64,000 nt of DNA from Calothrix brevissima NIES-22 (GTDB lineage Bacteria; Cyanobacteriota; Cyanobacteriia; Cyanobacteriales; Nostocaceae), in the NCBI RefSeq assembly GCF_002367995.1, contig NZ_AP018207.1, positions 1,693,501 to 1,757,500 on the forward strand, in the 5' to 3' direction. The position numbers were made by a program, and so were the translations under genes. Within the stretch, counting starts at the first letter, position 1. Each line of letters opens with the position of its first letter. Below, one piece after another: positions 55,091 to 62,823 of this stretch. The notes below the pieces were generated by a model. That model saw only the letters and a program-made list of their open reading frames with translations, did no database searches and was not told the DNA's origin.

Positions 55091-55384
55091 AAAGATGGAA
55101 GGTTGGTGTTTTTAACTCGGATTGTCGAGTTCGGAAGGCGAAGGTTGAGGTTTTTAACTCGAATTGTCGAGTTCGGAAGGCGAAGGTTGATGTTTTTAAC
55201 TCGAATTGTCGAGTTCGGAAGGCGAAGGTTGGTGTTTTTGACTCGGATTGTCGAGTTCGGAAGGCGAAGGTTGATGTTTTTAACTCGGATTGTCGAGTTC
55301 GGAAGGCGAAGTTTGGTGTTTTTAACTCGAATTGTCGAGTTCGGAAGGCGAAGTTTGGTGTTTTTGACTCGGATTGTCGAGTTA
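55091..55384. repeat. Seven tandem 42-bp units, each with a palindrome
   Basis: AACTCGGATTGTCGAGTT or AACTCGAATTGTCGAGTT palindromes start at 55114, 55156, 55198, 55240, 55282, 55324 and 55366, exactly 42 bp apart. They are separated by CGGAAGGCGAAGGTTGATG-like spacers. The array lies inside the DUF1800-DUF1501 operon gap. Confidence 0.95.
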
Positions 55385-55499
55385 TTTATACTGACAAATC
55401 ACTTATGAACCAAAACACCCCAGATTCAAGCCTGAAAAATTATTTTTTCCCACCTCCTCATCCCTAATTTCACCTCTAACTCCACCTTTAGTCCCTAAT

Positions 55500-55560
55500 C
55501 TCACCTCTCAACCCTAGCCCCTAGCCCCTAGTCTCTAGCCCCTACCTAGCTCCTAACCTC
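55500..55560. repeat. CTAGCCC heptamer tail
   Basis: About five copies of CTAGCCC, minus-strand relatives of GGGGCTA, immediately 3' of the DUF1800 gene. Confidence 0.8.
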
Positions 55561-57102
55561 TCAACGACGCATAAATTCAGGACTACCTAAAATTAAAGCT
55601 GCATGGAGTTGTGGCGGACTAGAAGCGATCGCGCTTTGGGTTTTGCTAGATAATAAATTACCTAATGTATTGCTGAGTTGTCCGCTATCAATAGGGGCTG
55701 GTTGAACTTTGGCGGTTAATACATCGCCTTTGGGTATATTATTAGCTTGGTTTCTCGGTTCTGGTGAACCGGATAGGGCTAATTTACCACTAGCGATCGC
55801 TGTTGCAAAGTTCAAGCGACGAGTCATAGCATCAGAGTTTAACCATGCTTCTTCTGTATTTTTGTAGCCATCGGGAGTTTGACAACCATAAATCGGCATT
55901 CCCGACTGTTGCAGGAAACTCATGAGAGGTCTTGTATTATTAACTTCCATTCCCGTTGCCCGGACTGTGGAAATTACATATTGATAAGGTGTTTTAAATT
56001 TAACGTTAAAGTTATTTGCGTCCCAAAACTCGGAACTTTTAAATAGCGTTTCCAAAACAGCACGAATATTGCCATCAGTAGCTAGATAGCGCTGGGCTAG
56101 ACGATTAACTAAAACTGTAGGCGGGCGATCGCTGACAAAATACTGTGCTAATTTGTAGCTAATATGCCGAGCAGTTGCCGGACTCCTGGCTAAAATATCT
56201 AAGGCTTGTTCTCCTTCTTCTTCACCACCGCCTTTAATTGTCGTTCCCAGAAAAACTTTGTCACTTCCATCGTGGCGCTTGGGGTTAAAGTAAAATCCAT
56301 CACTATTAATATTGGGCTGATTGGCGCTAGGAATTCCCCAACCTGTAAGAATTTTCGCTAGAGCAATCACATCTTGCTGAGTATAACCACCATCTACCCC
56401 AAGAGTATGCAGTTCCATTAACTCGCGGGCGTAATTTTCATTTAAACCTTGAGTTTTTCGCCGAGCATTCGGACTACTAGGCGCTGAACTTTGCCAATTA
56501 TCTAAATAAAATAACATCGCCGGATGGTGAGCCGTTGCGCCTAACAAATCGCGAAACCGCCCCAAAGCATGAGGTCTAATTGCTTGTTGTTCGTAGGCTC
56601 CCACCCAGAAGCGATCGCGTCCTTTATTGGCATACACATTAAAATGGTTATACCAAAAGTCCACCATCACCTCTTGCAGTTGTCTCGGACTTTGTGTCGC
56701 CCTTAACAAACGTGCTTGCATTGCTTGTTGCACAATTGCTTTAGCCTTTTGGTCAGCTGCTTTTTTCTCTTCGCGGCTGAGTTTCTCGCCAACTTTCCCA
56801 TAAGCTAACAATTCCATCGGCTTCAGGTTGAGAGTTTCCATCTGCGCCAATTGATTTTCGAGACTGGCTGATTCTGGGATAGTCTCCGGCGAGAGTTGTT
56901 CTTGAATGTAGCGGTCTACACCAATAGACTTAACCCGTTGCACATCTCCAGGGCTAGGCCCAAAACTCAAGCGGTTAATTAAATGTAAAATCTTCGGATC
57001 AACAGCTTGAGATGCTGCATTACTAGGCGTAACTCCTAGTATTAAAATTAACAGCGACATGACAAAGAATTTCGGCTTCGCAGTCATAAAGCGATTTTTC
57101 AC
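55561..57102 (-). CDS. DUF1800 exported protein
   Basis: 513 residues. Signal peptide (FFVMSLLILILGVTPSNA). The start is a GTG at 57102 or the ATG at 57087; the ribosome binding site does not decide. The mature part has DUF1800 features: LHLINRLSFGPSPGDVQRVK, VMVDFWYNHFNVYANKGRD, NARRKTQGLNENYARELMEL and ARHISYKLAQYFVSD. It pairs with the DUF1501 protein downstream; such pairs occur in several bacterial phyla. Biochemical role unknown. Confidence 0.9.
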   Translation of the reverse strand: MKNRFMTAKPKFFVMSLLILILGVTPSNAASQAVDPKILHLINRLSFGPSPGDVQRVKSIGVDRYIQEQLSPETIPESASLENQLAQMETLNLKPMELLAYGKVGEKLSREEKKAADQKAKAIVQQAMQARLLRATQSPRQLQEVMVDFWYNHFNVYANKGRDRFWVGAYEQQAIRPHALGRFRDLLGATAHHPAMLFYLDNWQSSAPSSPNARRKTQGLNENYARELMELHTLGVDGGYTQQDVIALAKILTGWGIPSANQPNINSDGFYFNPKRHDGSDKVFLGTTIKGGGEEEGEQALDILARSPATARHISYKLAQYFVSDRPPTVLVNRLAQRYLATDGNIRAVLETLFKSSEFWDANNFNVKFKTPYQYVISTVRATGMEVNNTRPLMSFLQQSGMPIYGCQTPDGYKNTEEAWLNSDAMTRRLNFATAIASGKLALSGSPEPRNQANNIPKGDVLTAKVQPAPIDSGQLSNTLGNLLSSKTQSAIASSPPQLHAALILGSPEFMRR

Positions 57103-57154
57103 CCATTTGGAAGATGGGGACGAAAATTAGCCAAAAAAGTTCAGTGATTTTTTG

Positions 57155-57360
57155 GTTAGTCAATAGTCAATAGTCAATGGTCAATAGTCAATGGTCAATG
57201 GTCAATAGTCAATAGTCATTTGTTATTCTCCTTGTCTCCCTTGTCTCCCTTGTCCCCCTTATCTCCCTTGTCTCCCTTGTCTCCCTTGTCCTCCTTGTCC
57301 TCCTTGTCCCCCTTGTCCTCCTTGTCTCCCTTGTCCCCCTTCCCTTGTCTCCCTTATCTA
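57155..57360. repeat. Heptamer and nonamer arrays upstream of DUF1800
   Basis: GTCAATA/GTCAATG heptamers (57159-57215) and about thirteen TTGTCTCCC/TTGTCCCCC nonamers (57228-57355). Confidence 0.92.
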
Positions 57361-57429
57361 CCGAGGAAACTGGAGAAAATAAAAAAGCCACGATATAGAA
57401 CCGTGGCGTTATATAAAATTATCAATACT

Positions 57430-57804
57430 TTATAAAGATTCTAAGTAGCTCAAAAGGTCTGCCATTTCTTGGGCGCTAGGTTGGAATTTTGGCATTGGTG
57501 GCGTTTCTCCACTAATTACTTGGTGAATTAATCCATACCGAGATTTACGCTTAGGAACACCTTGCAAACTAGGGCCGACTCGCCCATCTGCTTGCAAACC
57601 ATGACAACCAGCACAATTAATTTGAAAAATAGCATTCCCTTGAACGGGGTCGCCATTTAATGCGAAAACACTCTTGACATAGGGATCTGCAGATTGAACC
57701 ATTTGAACACCAAAAATGCCCAATGAGATTGCTAGCAGTATGGCCAGAGCCAGCAAAGCCATCTGCTGAATTAGATTTTCAGGTTTGGTAATCTGGTTAT
57801 CCAA
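57430..57804 (-). CDS. cytM: Cytochrome cM
   Basis: 124 residues. An N-terminal membrane helix (LLALAILLAISLGIFGVQMV) is not cleaved in known CytM. The heme site is NCAGCHG (CxxCH) and the distal ligand PPMPKF. Known CytM is a small membrane-bound c-type cytochrome linked to suppression of photosynthesis and respiration under stress or photomixotrophy. The start is a TTG at 57804 that keeps MDNQITKPENLIQ; an ATG at 57762 is the alternative but trims the head. petG is divergent, so the two share a 208-bp regulatory region. Confidence 0.92.
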   Translation of the reverse strand: MDNQITKPENLIQQMALLALAILLAISLGIFGVQMVQSADPYVKSVFALNGDPVQGNAIFQINCAGCHGLQADGRVGPSLQGVPKRKSRYGLIHQVISGETPPMPKFQPSAQEMADLLSYLESL

Positions 57805-58012
57805 AAGGTTTGTAGTTAAAGTCGAGGTGTGCTAAAAGTTTTTCATTTCCTACACATAGCTTAAAAGTTCTTGATGCTGTCTGCAAGCACAAAGCACAAT
57901 TTTTTTTGGGATATTCCCTGTCTAAAATCCTGTTGGCAGCCGGATTCACCCCGATTTGGTAAAATCAAAAACAGGAAACGAATGTTTAATAATTGCAAAG
58001 AGGAGATTTACA

Positions 58013-58126
58013 GTGGTTGAACCCCTGCTGTCAGGTATTGTCCTTGGTTTGATTGTGGTTACCCTTTCTGGCCTGTTCTACGCTGCCTATAAGCAATATA
58101 AGCGCCCCACTGAGCTAGGAGGCTAG
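58013..58126 (+). CDS. petG: Cytochrome b6f complex subunit PetG
   Basis: 37 residues (GTG start at 58013). [20 protein letters not shown] is the single thylakoid membrane helix, and [13 protein letters not shown] the stromal-side end. AGAGGAG lies 6-10 bp upstream. PetG is a small essential subunit needed to assemble and stabilise cytochrome b6f. The stop TAG is the first element of a GGAGGCTAG repeat. Divergent from cytM. Confidence 0.96.
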   Translation: MVEPLLSGIVLGLIVVTLSGLFYAAYKQYKRPTELGG

Positions 58127-58200
58127 GAGATTAGGGGCTAGGGGCTAGGGGCTAGGGGCTAGGGGCTAGGAGGCTAGGGATTAGGGGCTAGAGACTAATA
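58117..58200. repeat. Heptamer array (GGGGCTA)n at the end of petG
   Basis: Nine or so copies of GGGGCTA/GGAGGCTA begin in the last codons of petG and continue after it. The C-rich run CTTCCCTTCC follows to about 58255. Confidence 0.88.
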
Positions 58201-58262
58201 GCGATAATTCTCTTCCTTCCCTTGTCTTCCTTCCCTTCCCTTCCCTTCCCCCGTCCTCTTGC

Positions 58263-58808
58263 TCAATCAAAAGTTCTAAAAAATGTCAACCCTGTATTGC
58301 CATAAACTTTCTGACGGCAAATTTCCCAATTGGTAATTACTGGAATCACCCAATCTTGGGAACTGTGTTCGGCTGCGAGTTCGCCGTCAGAATTTAAAAG
58401 TTGATAATCTGCGATCGCTTCTAATACCGACTGATACAATCCACTAGCATAAGGTGGATCGAAATATATTCTGTCAAACTTTTTGCCTGATAAATTCTTT
58501 AGCTGCTGGAGTACATCTCCGCGCAATACTTTCCATTCTTGGTCAGCCTGCGCTACCTGCTGCCAATTTTGTTGAATAATATTACAGGCACGGCTCGATT
58601 GTTCAATACCTATGACTAAGCTGGCTCCTCTACACAAAGCCTCTGCACCCATTGAACCACTACCCGCACACAAATCTAACCAGCTACAACCCGCTATCTC
58701 TCCCTGCCAAATATTAAAGACAGCTTCTCGTACCCGCGCACTCGTGGGTCTGGTATCTTTACCAGGTAATGTTTTTAGCTGACGATTTCCGTAAATTCTC
58801 AGACTCAT
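58263..58808 (-). CDS. rsmD: 16S rRNA (guanine(966)-N2)-methyltransferase
   Basis: 181 residues, normal for RsmD. TRPTSARVREAVFNIW is the N-terminal signature, DLCAGSGSMGAEALCRGA the SAM-binding loop and FDPPYAS the DPPY catalytic motif. It methylates N2 of G966 in 16S rRNA. A heptamer array lies upstream. No partner coaD is next to it, unlike in many bacteria. Confidence 0.94.
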   Translation of the reverse strand: MSLRIYGNRQLKTLPGKDTRPTSARVREAVFNIWQGEIAGCSWLDLCAGSGSMGAEALCRGASLVIGIEQSSRACNIIQQNWQQVAQADQEWKVLRGDVLQQLKNLSGKKFDRIYFDPPYASGLYQSVLEAIADYQLLNSDGELAAEHSSQDWVIPVITNWEICRQKVYGNTGLTFFRTFD

Positions 58809-58915
58809 CTTGCATTAGTCATTTGTCATCGGTTAATTGGTCATTAGTCATTGAGTCAGCAGCAAGAATTATCAACTGACAACTGACAACTAACAACTGA
58901 CAACTGACACCTAAA
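58809..58915. repeat. Heptamer arrays (GTCATTG, TGACAAC)
   Basis: GTCAT[TC][GT] heptamers, then about six TGACAAC/TAACAAC copies, between rsmD and hisH. Confidence 0.85.
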
Positions 58916-58925
58916 TAAAATTATA

Positions 58926-59561
58926 TTATGCGGCAACTTCTTCTCGAACTTGAGCAACAAAATTAGACAATATTTGCAATCCGATATTCGATGATTTTTC
59001 GGGGTGAAATTGCACTGCCATCAGGTTATCACGAGCGATCGCAGCTGTCACTGTTTGAGTACCGTGGGTAACTATTGCAGCGCGAATTTGCTCCTCGGTT
59101 GGTTCCACATAGTAAGAGTGAACAAAATACACCCAAGGTTGGGATGGTAAATGCTCCCACATAATACTTTTTGGCTGAGTTATTTCTAGTTGATTCCAAC
59201 CCATGTGAGGAATCGTAATATCGGGTTCGGGAATAAAGCGTTTGACTTTTCCTTTGACAATTCCCAACCCTGGTTGAGTACCTTCTGCACTCGATTCAAA
59301 GAGAATTTGCAACCCCAAGCAGATACCCAAAAATGGTTTACCAGATGCGATCGTATCTTTAATAGGTTGTTCTAAACCGCGCGATCGCAGGTGTTGGACA
59401 GCTGGATCAAAAGCGCCTACTCCTGGTAAAACAACTGCATCTGCTTGTTCTATTTCCTTAAAAGAATGAGTGATTTTAGGAGTAGCTCCAGCTTTTTCCA
59501 AGCCTTTGCAAACTGAATGCAAATTTCCCATCTCATAATCTACGACCGCAATCACTGGCAT
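58926..59561 (-). CDS. hisH: Imidazole glycerol phosphate synthase subunit HisH
   Basis: 211 residues. Glutamine amidotransferase class I triad: Cys81 in GICLGLQ, His186 and Glu188 in VQFHPEKS. HisH releases ammonia from glutamine for HisF in histidine synthesis. No hisF or other his gene is in the window. ATG at 59561, divergent from the peptidase gene with a short 58-bp gap. Confidence 0.95.
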   Translation of the reverse strand: MPVIAVVDYEMGNLHSVCKGLEKAGATPKITHSFKEIEQADAVVLPGVGAFDPAVQHLRSRGLEQPIKDTIASGKPFLGICLGLQILFESSAEGTQPGLGIVKGKVKRFIPEPDITIPHMGWNQLEITQPKSIMWEHLPSQPWVYFVHSYYVEPTEEQIRAAIVTHGTQTVTAAIARDNLMAVQFHPEKSSNIGLQILSNFVAQVREEVAA

Positions 59562-59619
59562 TGACCTGCTCCTTGTAAATTTATTATGGAGGCTAATTCT
59601 ATTTTAAATAATATTTCTT

Positions 59620-60132
59620 ATGAAGAAAAGATTTCTATTAACTTCTTTTGACACTTGGTTAAGCGATCAACTATCAAATTCTTCCGACGATCTATTACTA
59701 GAAGTCGCTAAACTTGACAATCTACCCCATCATTTGACTTTTTTACGTCAGTTACCTGTAGATGTGCAACTAGCTAGCGATCGCGTAATTCAAAAAATCA
59801 CCGAAATCCAACCAGATTGCATTATCTGTTGTGGGATGGCGGCTAGCCGGACGCAATTAACTGTGGAAATTTGTGCTAGTTGTCAAGAAAGAGTTTTGCA
59901 AACAGAAGTGGATTTAGAACAATTAGTGGCTGGTGCTAGGGAAATTGAGATTAGCCACGACTGCGGAAAATTTGTCTGCGAGGGTCTTTATTATTCCGTA
60001 TTAGATCACCTGCGTCAATCCCAAATCCGAGCTAATTGCATCTTTGTTCACGTACCTGTTTTGCAGCCAGAAAATTTGGTAAACATTGTGGCAGATTTCG
60101 TATTAATAATTAACAAACTGGCACTTTCATAA
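59620..60132 (+). CDS. Peptidase C15 (pyroglutamyl-peptidase I-like) protein
   Basis: 170 residues, shorter than typical Pcp (about 215). The triad positions fit: Glu83 (SRTQLTVEICA), Cys120 (HDCGKFVCEGLYYS) and His144 (FVHVPVLQ). The family removes N-terminal pyroglutamate from peptides. The oxyanion-side glycine-rich segment is CCGMAAS. The short length and divergent N-terminus make the activity uncertain. The DUF3370 gene begins 16 bp downstream, so the two are probably co-transcribed. Confidence 0.85.
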   Translation: MKKRFLLTSFDTWLSDQLSNSSDDLLLEVAKLDNLPHHLTFLRQLPVDVQLASDRVIQKITEIQPDCIICCGMAASRTQLTVEICASCQERVLQTEVDLEQLVAGAREIEISHDCGKFVCEGLYYSVLDHLRQSQIRANCIFVHVPVLQPENLVNIVADFVLIINKLALS

Positions 60133-60148
60133 ATTTGTCAGCGTCTTG

Positions 60149-61537
60149 ATGAGGGATAAAATAGTTAAATTTATGTTGCCATTGTTACTAAGTTTGAGTC
60201 TGGCTCAATCAATTTCGCCTACACAACCACCAGCAGAAGTAGTACAACCACAAATTGTCCGTCCTTTACCAGGGAAACTTGATTCCGTCCCAGTTTTTAA
60301 TAGCAACAGTCCAGAATTAGTATTGAAGGAAGGAATTTTACTTTCTACCTTTCCCCCAGATGGCAAAAAAGTGCCAACAGCCCATTTAAATTTTCCCTTT
60401 CAAGGCAGATTTGATGTGTTTGCTCACCATATTGCCAAAGCTGAACCTGTAGATAATTTACGCTCTTTATATTTAGGTATCTTATTGCATAATCCTGGTG
60501 CGACTCCAGTAACTATAAATGTATTGCAAGCAGCTAGTTATTTGAGTCAACCAGATGCACCTTTTATTCAGGTACCATCTTTTAGTCAGAATATCTTAGG
60601 TACAGTTTTTTCTGGCCCGGGCGATCGCATTACCAGTGAAGTACTTAGAGGTAAGCGACAAGAAATTTTTCCCGCCCAAATAGTCATTCCCCCCAGGGAA
60701 AGTCAGATGTTACTAAATTTACCAATTCCGGTGCAAGGACTTACCCCTCCCCTAAATGGACGCTCTACTTTAATGCGGTTGCGCAGTAATGGTACAGTTT
60801 ATGCAGCTAGCCTCGCCATGTTTGCACAAACTAATCCCGATGGTAGCGAGCGTGCGCCAACTTTAGCAGAGTGGCAAAATTTACTGGATAATAGCGATGT
60901 GGCTGGCCCTAGAGATAAAGTCCCTACGCCTTTAGAAGAGACAGGTAAACCCCGCATTTACGGAAGAGTGTCTGGAGTCGCCAGTGGTTCTCAGTGGCGC
61001 GCCTTATTGGTAGATGAACCCAAAGCCAAATACCTCACAATTCCTCAACCGGGACAAGCCTTCTCTTACGCTTTAAGCACGGTGCATGGGGGTAGCTTAG
61101 GAACTAATCAAATTCAAAGTGCAACCATGTTGGTGCGCTATCCTGACACTGCATATCGCGCTCATGGCAACTATGGGATTCAATATAGTTTAAAATTGCC
61201 ACTATATAATAATAGTCAAAGCCCAAAAACTGTAACGGTGTCATTTCAAACACCGATAAAAGAGGATCAATTAGTTCAACCAGGTTTACGCTTTTTCAAT
61301 ACCCCAGCCAAGCAAGTATTCTTTCGGGGTACAGTAAGAGTGCGTTACAAAGATGACCAAGGTAAGGCGCAAACCCAATTTTTTCACCTAATGCAAACTA
61401 GAGGCCAAGCTGGAGAACCCTTAACTACATTAAATATGCCAGCAGGCGATCGCCGTTTAGTAGAAGTAGACTTTATCTATCCCCCCGATGCTTCCCCACC
61501 GCAAGTATTAACAGTTGCAACTCAATCTGAAAAATAA
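60149..61537 (+). CDS. DUF3370 exported protein
   Basis: 462 residues from the ATG at 60149 (a TTG directly before is possible). Signal peptide (KFMLPLLLSLSLAQSIS). The mature protein is Pro-rich at first, then beta-rich: LRSLYLGILLHNPGATPVTI, PARESQMLLNLP-type segment and VRYPDTAYRAHGNYGIQYSL near the end. DUF3370 is found in cyanobacteria; function unknown, location probably periplasm or outer surface. Followed by a short palindrome. Confidence 0.88.
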   Translation: MRDKIVKFMLPLLLSLSLAQSISPTQPPAEVVQPQIVRPLPGKLDSVPVFNSNSPELVLKEGILLSTFPPDGKKVPTAHLNFPFQGRFDVFAHHIAKAEPVDNLRSLYLGILLHNPGATPVTINVLQAASYLSQPDAPFIQVPSFSQNILGTVFSGPGDRITSEVLRGKRQEIFPAQIVIPPRESQMLLNLPIPVQGLTPPLNGRSTLMRLRSNGTVYAASLAMFAQTNPDGSERAPTLAEWQNLLDNSDVAGPRDKVPTPLEETGKPRIYGRVSGVASGSQWRALLVDEPKAKYLTIPQPGQAFSYALSTVHGGSLGTNQIQSATMLVRYPDTAYRAHGNYGIQYSLKLPLYNNSQSPKTVTVSFQTPIKEDQLVQPGLRFFNTPAKQVFFRGTVRVRYKDDQGKAQTQFFHLMQTRGQAGEPLTTLNMPAGDRRLVEVDFIYPPDASPPQVLTVATQSEK

Positions 61538-61544
61538 CCATCAC

Positions 61545-61564
61545 CCCCTGGATGCATCCAGGGG
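61545..61564. terminator. 20-bp perfect palindrome after DUF3370
   Basis: CCCCTGGATGCATCCAGGGG lies 7 bp after the stop. No loop and no T-run, so terminator function is only possible. Confidence 0.5.
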
Positions 61565-61596
61565 CTGTAATTAACGCCGAGATACTCATACCAACT

Positions 61597-61660
61597 GTAG
61601 GGGCACGGCAGTAGTAAAATTATTGTATGTACCAAAAGATTGTCGGTGCCGTGCCCCTAC
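61597..61660. repeat. Inverted-repeat element with 14-bp arms
   Basis: GTAGGGGCACGGCA (61597-61610) and TGCCGTGCCCCTAC (61647-61660) are perfect inverted ends around a 36-bp middle. A partial relative is at about 47472. Confidence 0.88.
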
Positions 61661-61719
61661 GACAGATATGGTTTAAATAGGTGAAAACTGCTGTAAGGCG
61701 AAACCCGCTTGGCGACAAC

Positions 61720-61815
61720 GTTCTGCCCCCAGCCCCTCTCCCACCAACAGAGGGGAGCAAGAGATTTAATTCCCCTTCTCCTGGGGGAGAAGGGGTGAGG
61801 GCGAGGGTTTTTGTA
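61720..61815. repeat. Dispersed hairpin repeat (CCCCTTCTCC...GGAGAAGGGG)
   Basis: CCCCTTCTCC-TGGG-GGAGAAGGGG is a 10-bp stem within a C/G-rich segment that also carries AGCCCCTCTCCCACC and GGGTGAGGGCGAGGG. This type is widely dispersed in cyanobacterial genomes. Confidence 0.75.
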
Positions 61816-61949
61816 CAACACTCGCTGTATATAGCTTTTAGCTTAAGTTCACACCTATGAGCATTGCCATGCCCTCTAGAATGTTATTGATGTACCGCAA
61901 ACACTACTGAAATTGGTATTAGCTAATTTAGAGATAAATTAGCAGCTTG

Positions 61950-62540
61950 TTATGATTTTGGTCTGTATTCAGTACCATCAGCACGAAAACCTTTTTCTTG
62001 CAATTTCACCTGATTATCACGCAGAATTGTTAGTTCCGTATCAGCCCCAGGAATAAATCTTACTTGATAGGTAGAGCCATCTTTAATGGCAATGTATGTT
62101 GTCCAGTAATTCTTAGTATCATTGTTAGGTAATTTGGCAGCCGGAGCGCGTTCTGTAACTTCGGTTTTGTTATCATACACATTCATATATACCTGATCCT
62201 GTTTGTGTATTCTTACCGTCTTCGTATCGGTCACAAAATACACTAAAGTTTGTGCATCTGTAGGATTTTTATCTGGTGAGGGTTTGCTCAAGGTAATTAC
62301 ATCTTCTCTTACCCAGCCAACATCTTTCGCTTGTGTACCAAATTGCACTTTGTACCAAGTACGAGGATCGCCTGAAGGCTTTTGTTTGTCCAAAATTTTC
62401 ACGCGATCGCCTGCTTTTCCTTGGCGTATAATATTACCTTCCTTAATTACAGGAGCAGAACGAATATTCACCACATTCGTGTTACTAGTATTAGTTTTCA
62501 AAACACCTTCACTGGGGAGAACTTGGTTGGAGTTTGTCAT
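61950..62540 (-). CDS. SH3-like (bacterial SH3b) protein of unknown function
   Basis: 196 residues. The first half looks like an SH3b domain (VVNIRSAPVIKEGNIIRQGK, GDRVKILDKQKPSGDPRTWYKVQF, GWVREDVI). The second half (TKTVRIHKQDQVYMNVYDNK, WTTYIAIKDGSTYQVRFIPG) is beta-rich. No signal peptide or membrane segment. Bacterial SH3 domains often bind cell-wall peptides; its cytosolic or exported state is unclear. Confidence 0.8.
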   Translation of the reverse strand: MTNSNQVLPSEGVLKTNTSNTNVVNIRSAPVIKEGNIIRQGKAGDRVKILDKQKPSGDPRTWYKVQFGTQAKDVGWVREDVITLSKPSPDKNPTDAQTLVYFVTDTKTVRIHKQDQVYMNVYDNKTEVTERAPAAKLPNNDTKNYWTTYIAIKDGSTYQVRFIPGADTELTILRDNQVKLQEKGFRADGTEYRPKS

Positions 62541-62823
62541 ATTATTACTCAGCCAAATTGGATAGTTTTGATAATGGACGCTTCAAATGATACTACTGTG
62601 CCGCTAAATAGGGAAAAAATATACTTAAATTTCTTAATAATCTACGCATGTTTAAGAATGTTTCTGAGTCGTTAGTCTAATTTCTTAACCAGAACGGTAG
62701 CTCTAGATTTTTCAGCCCCATTTCAAGCTAGCTATTCACGAGAAAATCCCACAACCAAACATAAAAATCTCTCTTTCCAATGCCCCATGCCCAATGCCCC
62801 ATGCCCATTTTCCCCCTAATCAA
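62541..62823. other. Intergenic region with a short heptamer run
   Basis: GCCCCAT/GCCCAAT heptamers at about 62779-62812. AT-rich elsewhere; it should contain the SH3-like gene promoter. Confidence 0.6.

Noticed and set aside
55091..55384. CRISPR array
   Set aside because: The units are contiguous near-identical 42-mers with no unique spacers, and no cas genes are near.
55040..55408. A 122-residue plus-strand open frame of repeated LTRIVEFGRR units
   Set aside because: It is open only because the palindromic repeat period (42 bp) is a multiple of three. It has no ribosome binding site and no non-repeat protein character.
57209..57435. Open frames of SPLSPL and RETRETR repeats
   Set aside because: Both are translations of the 9-bp GACAAGGGA-type array on either strand.
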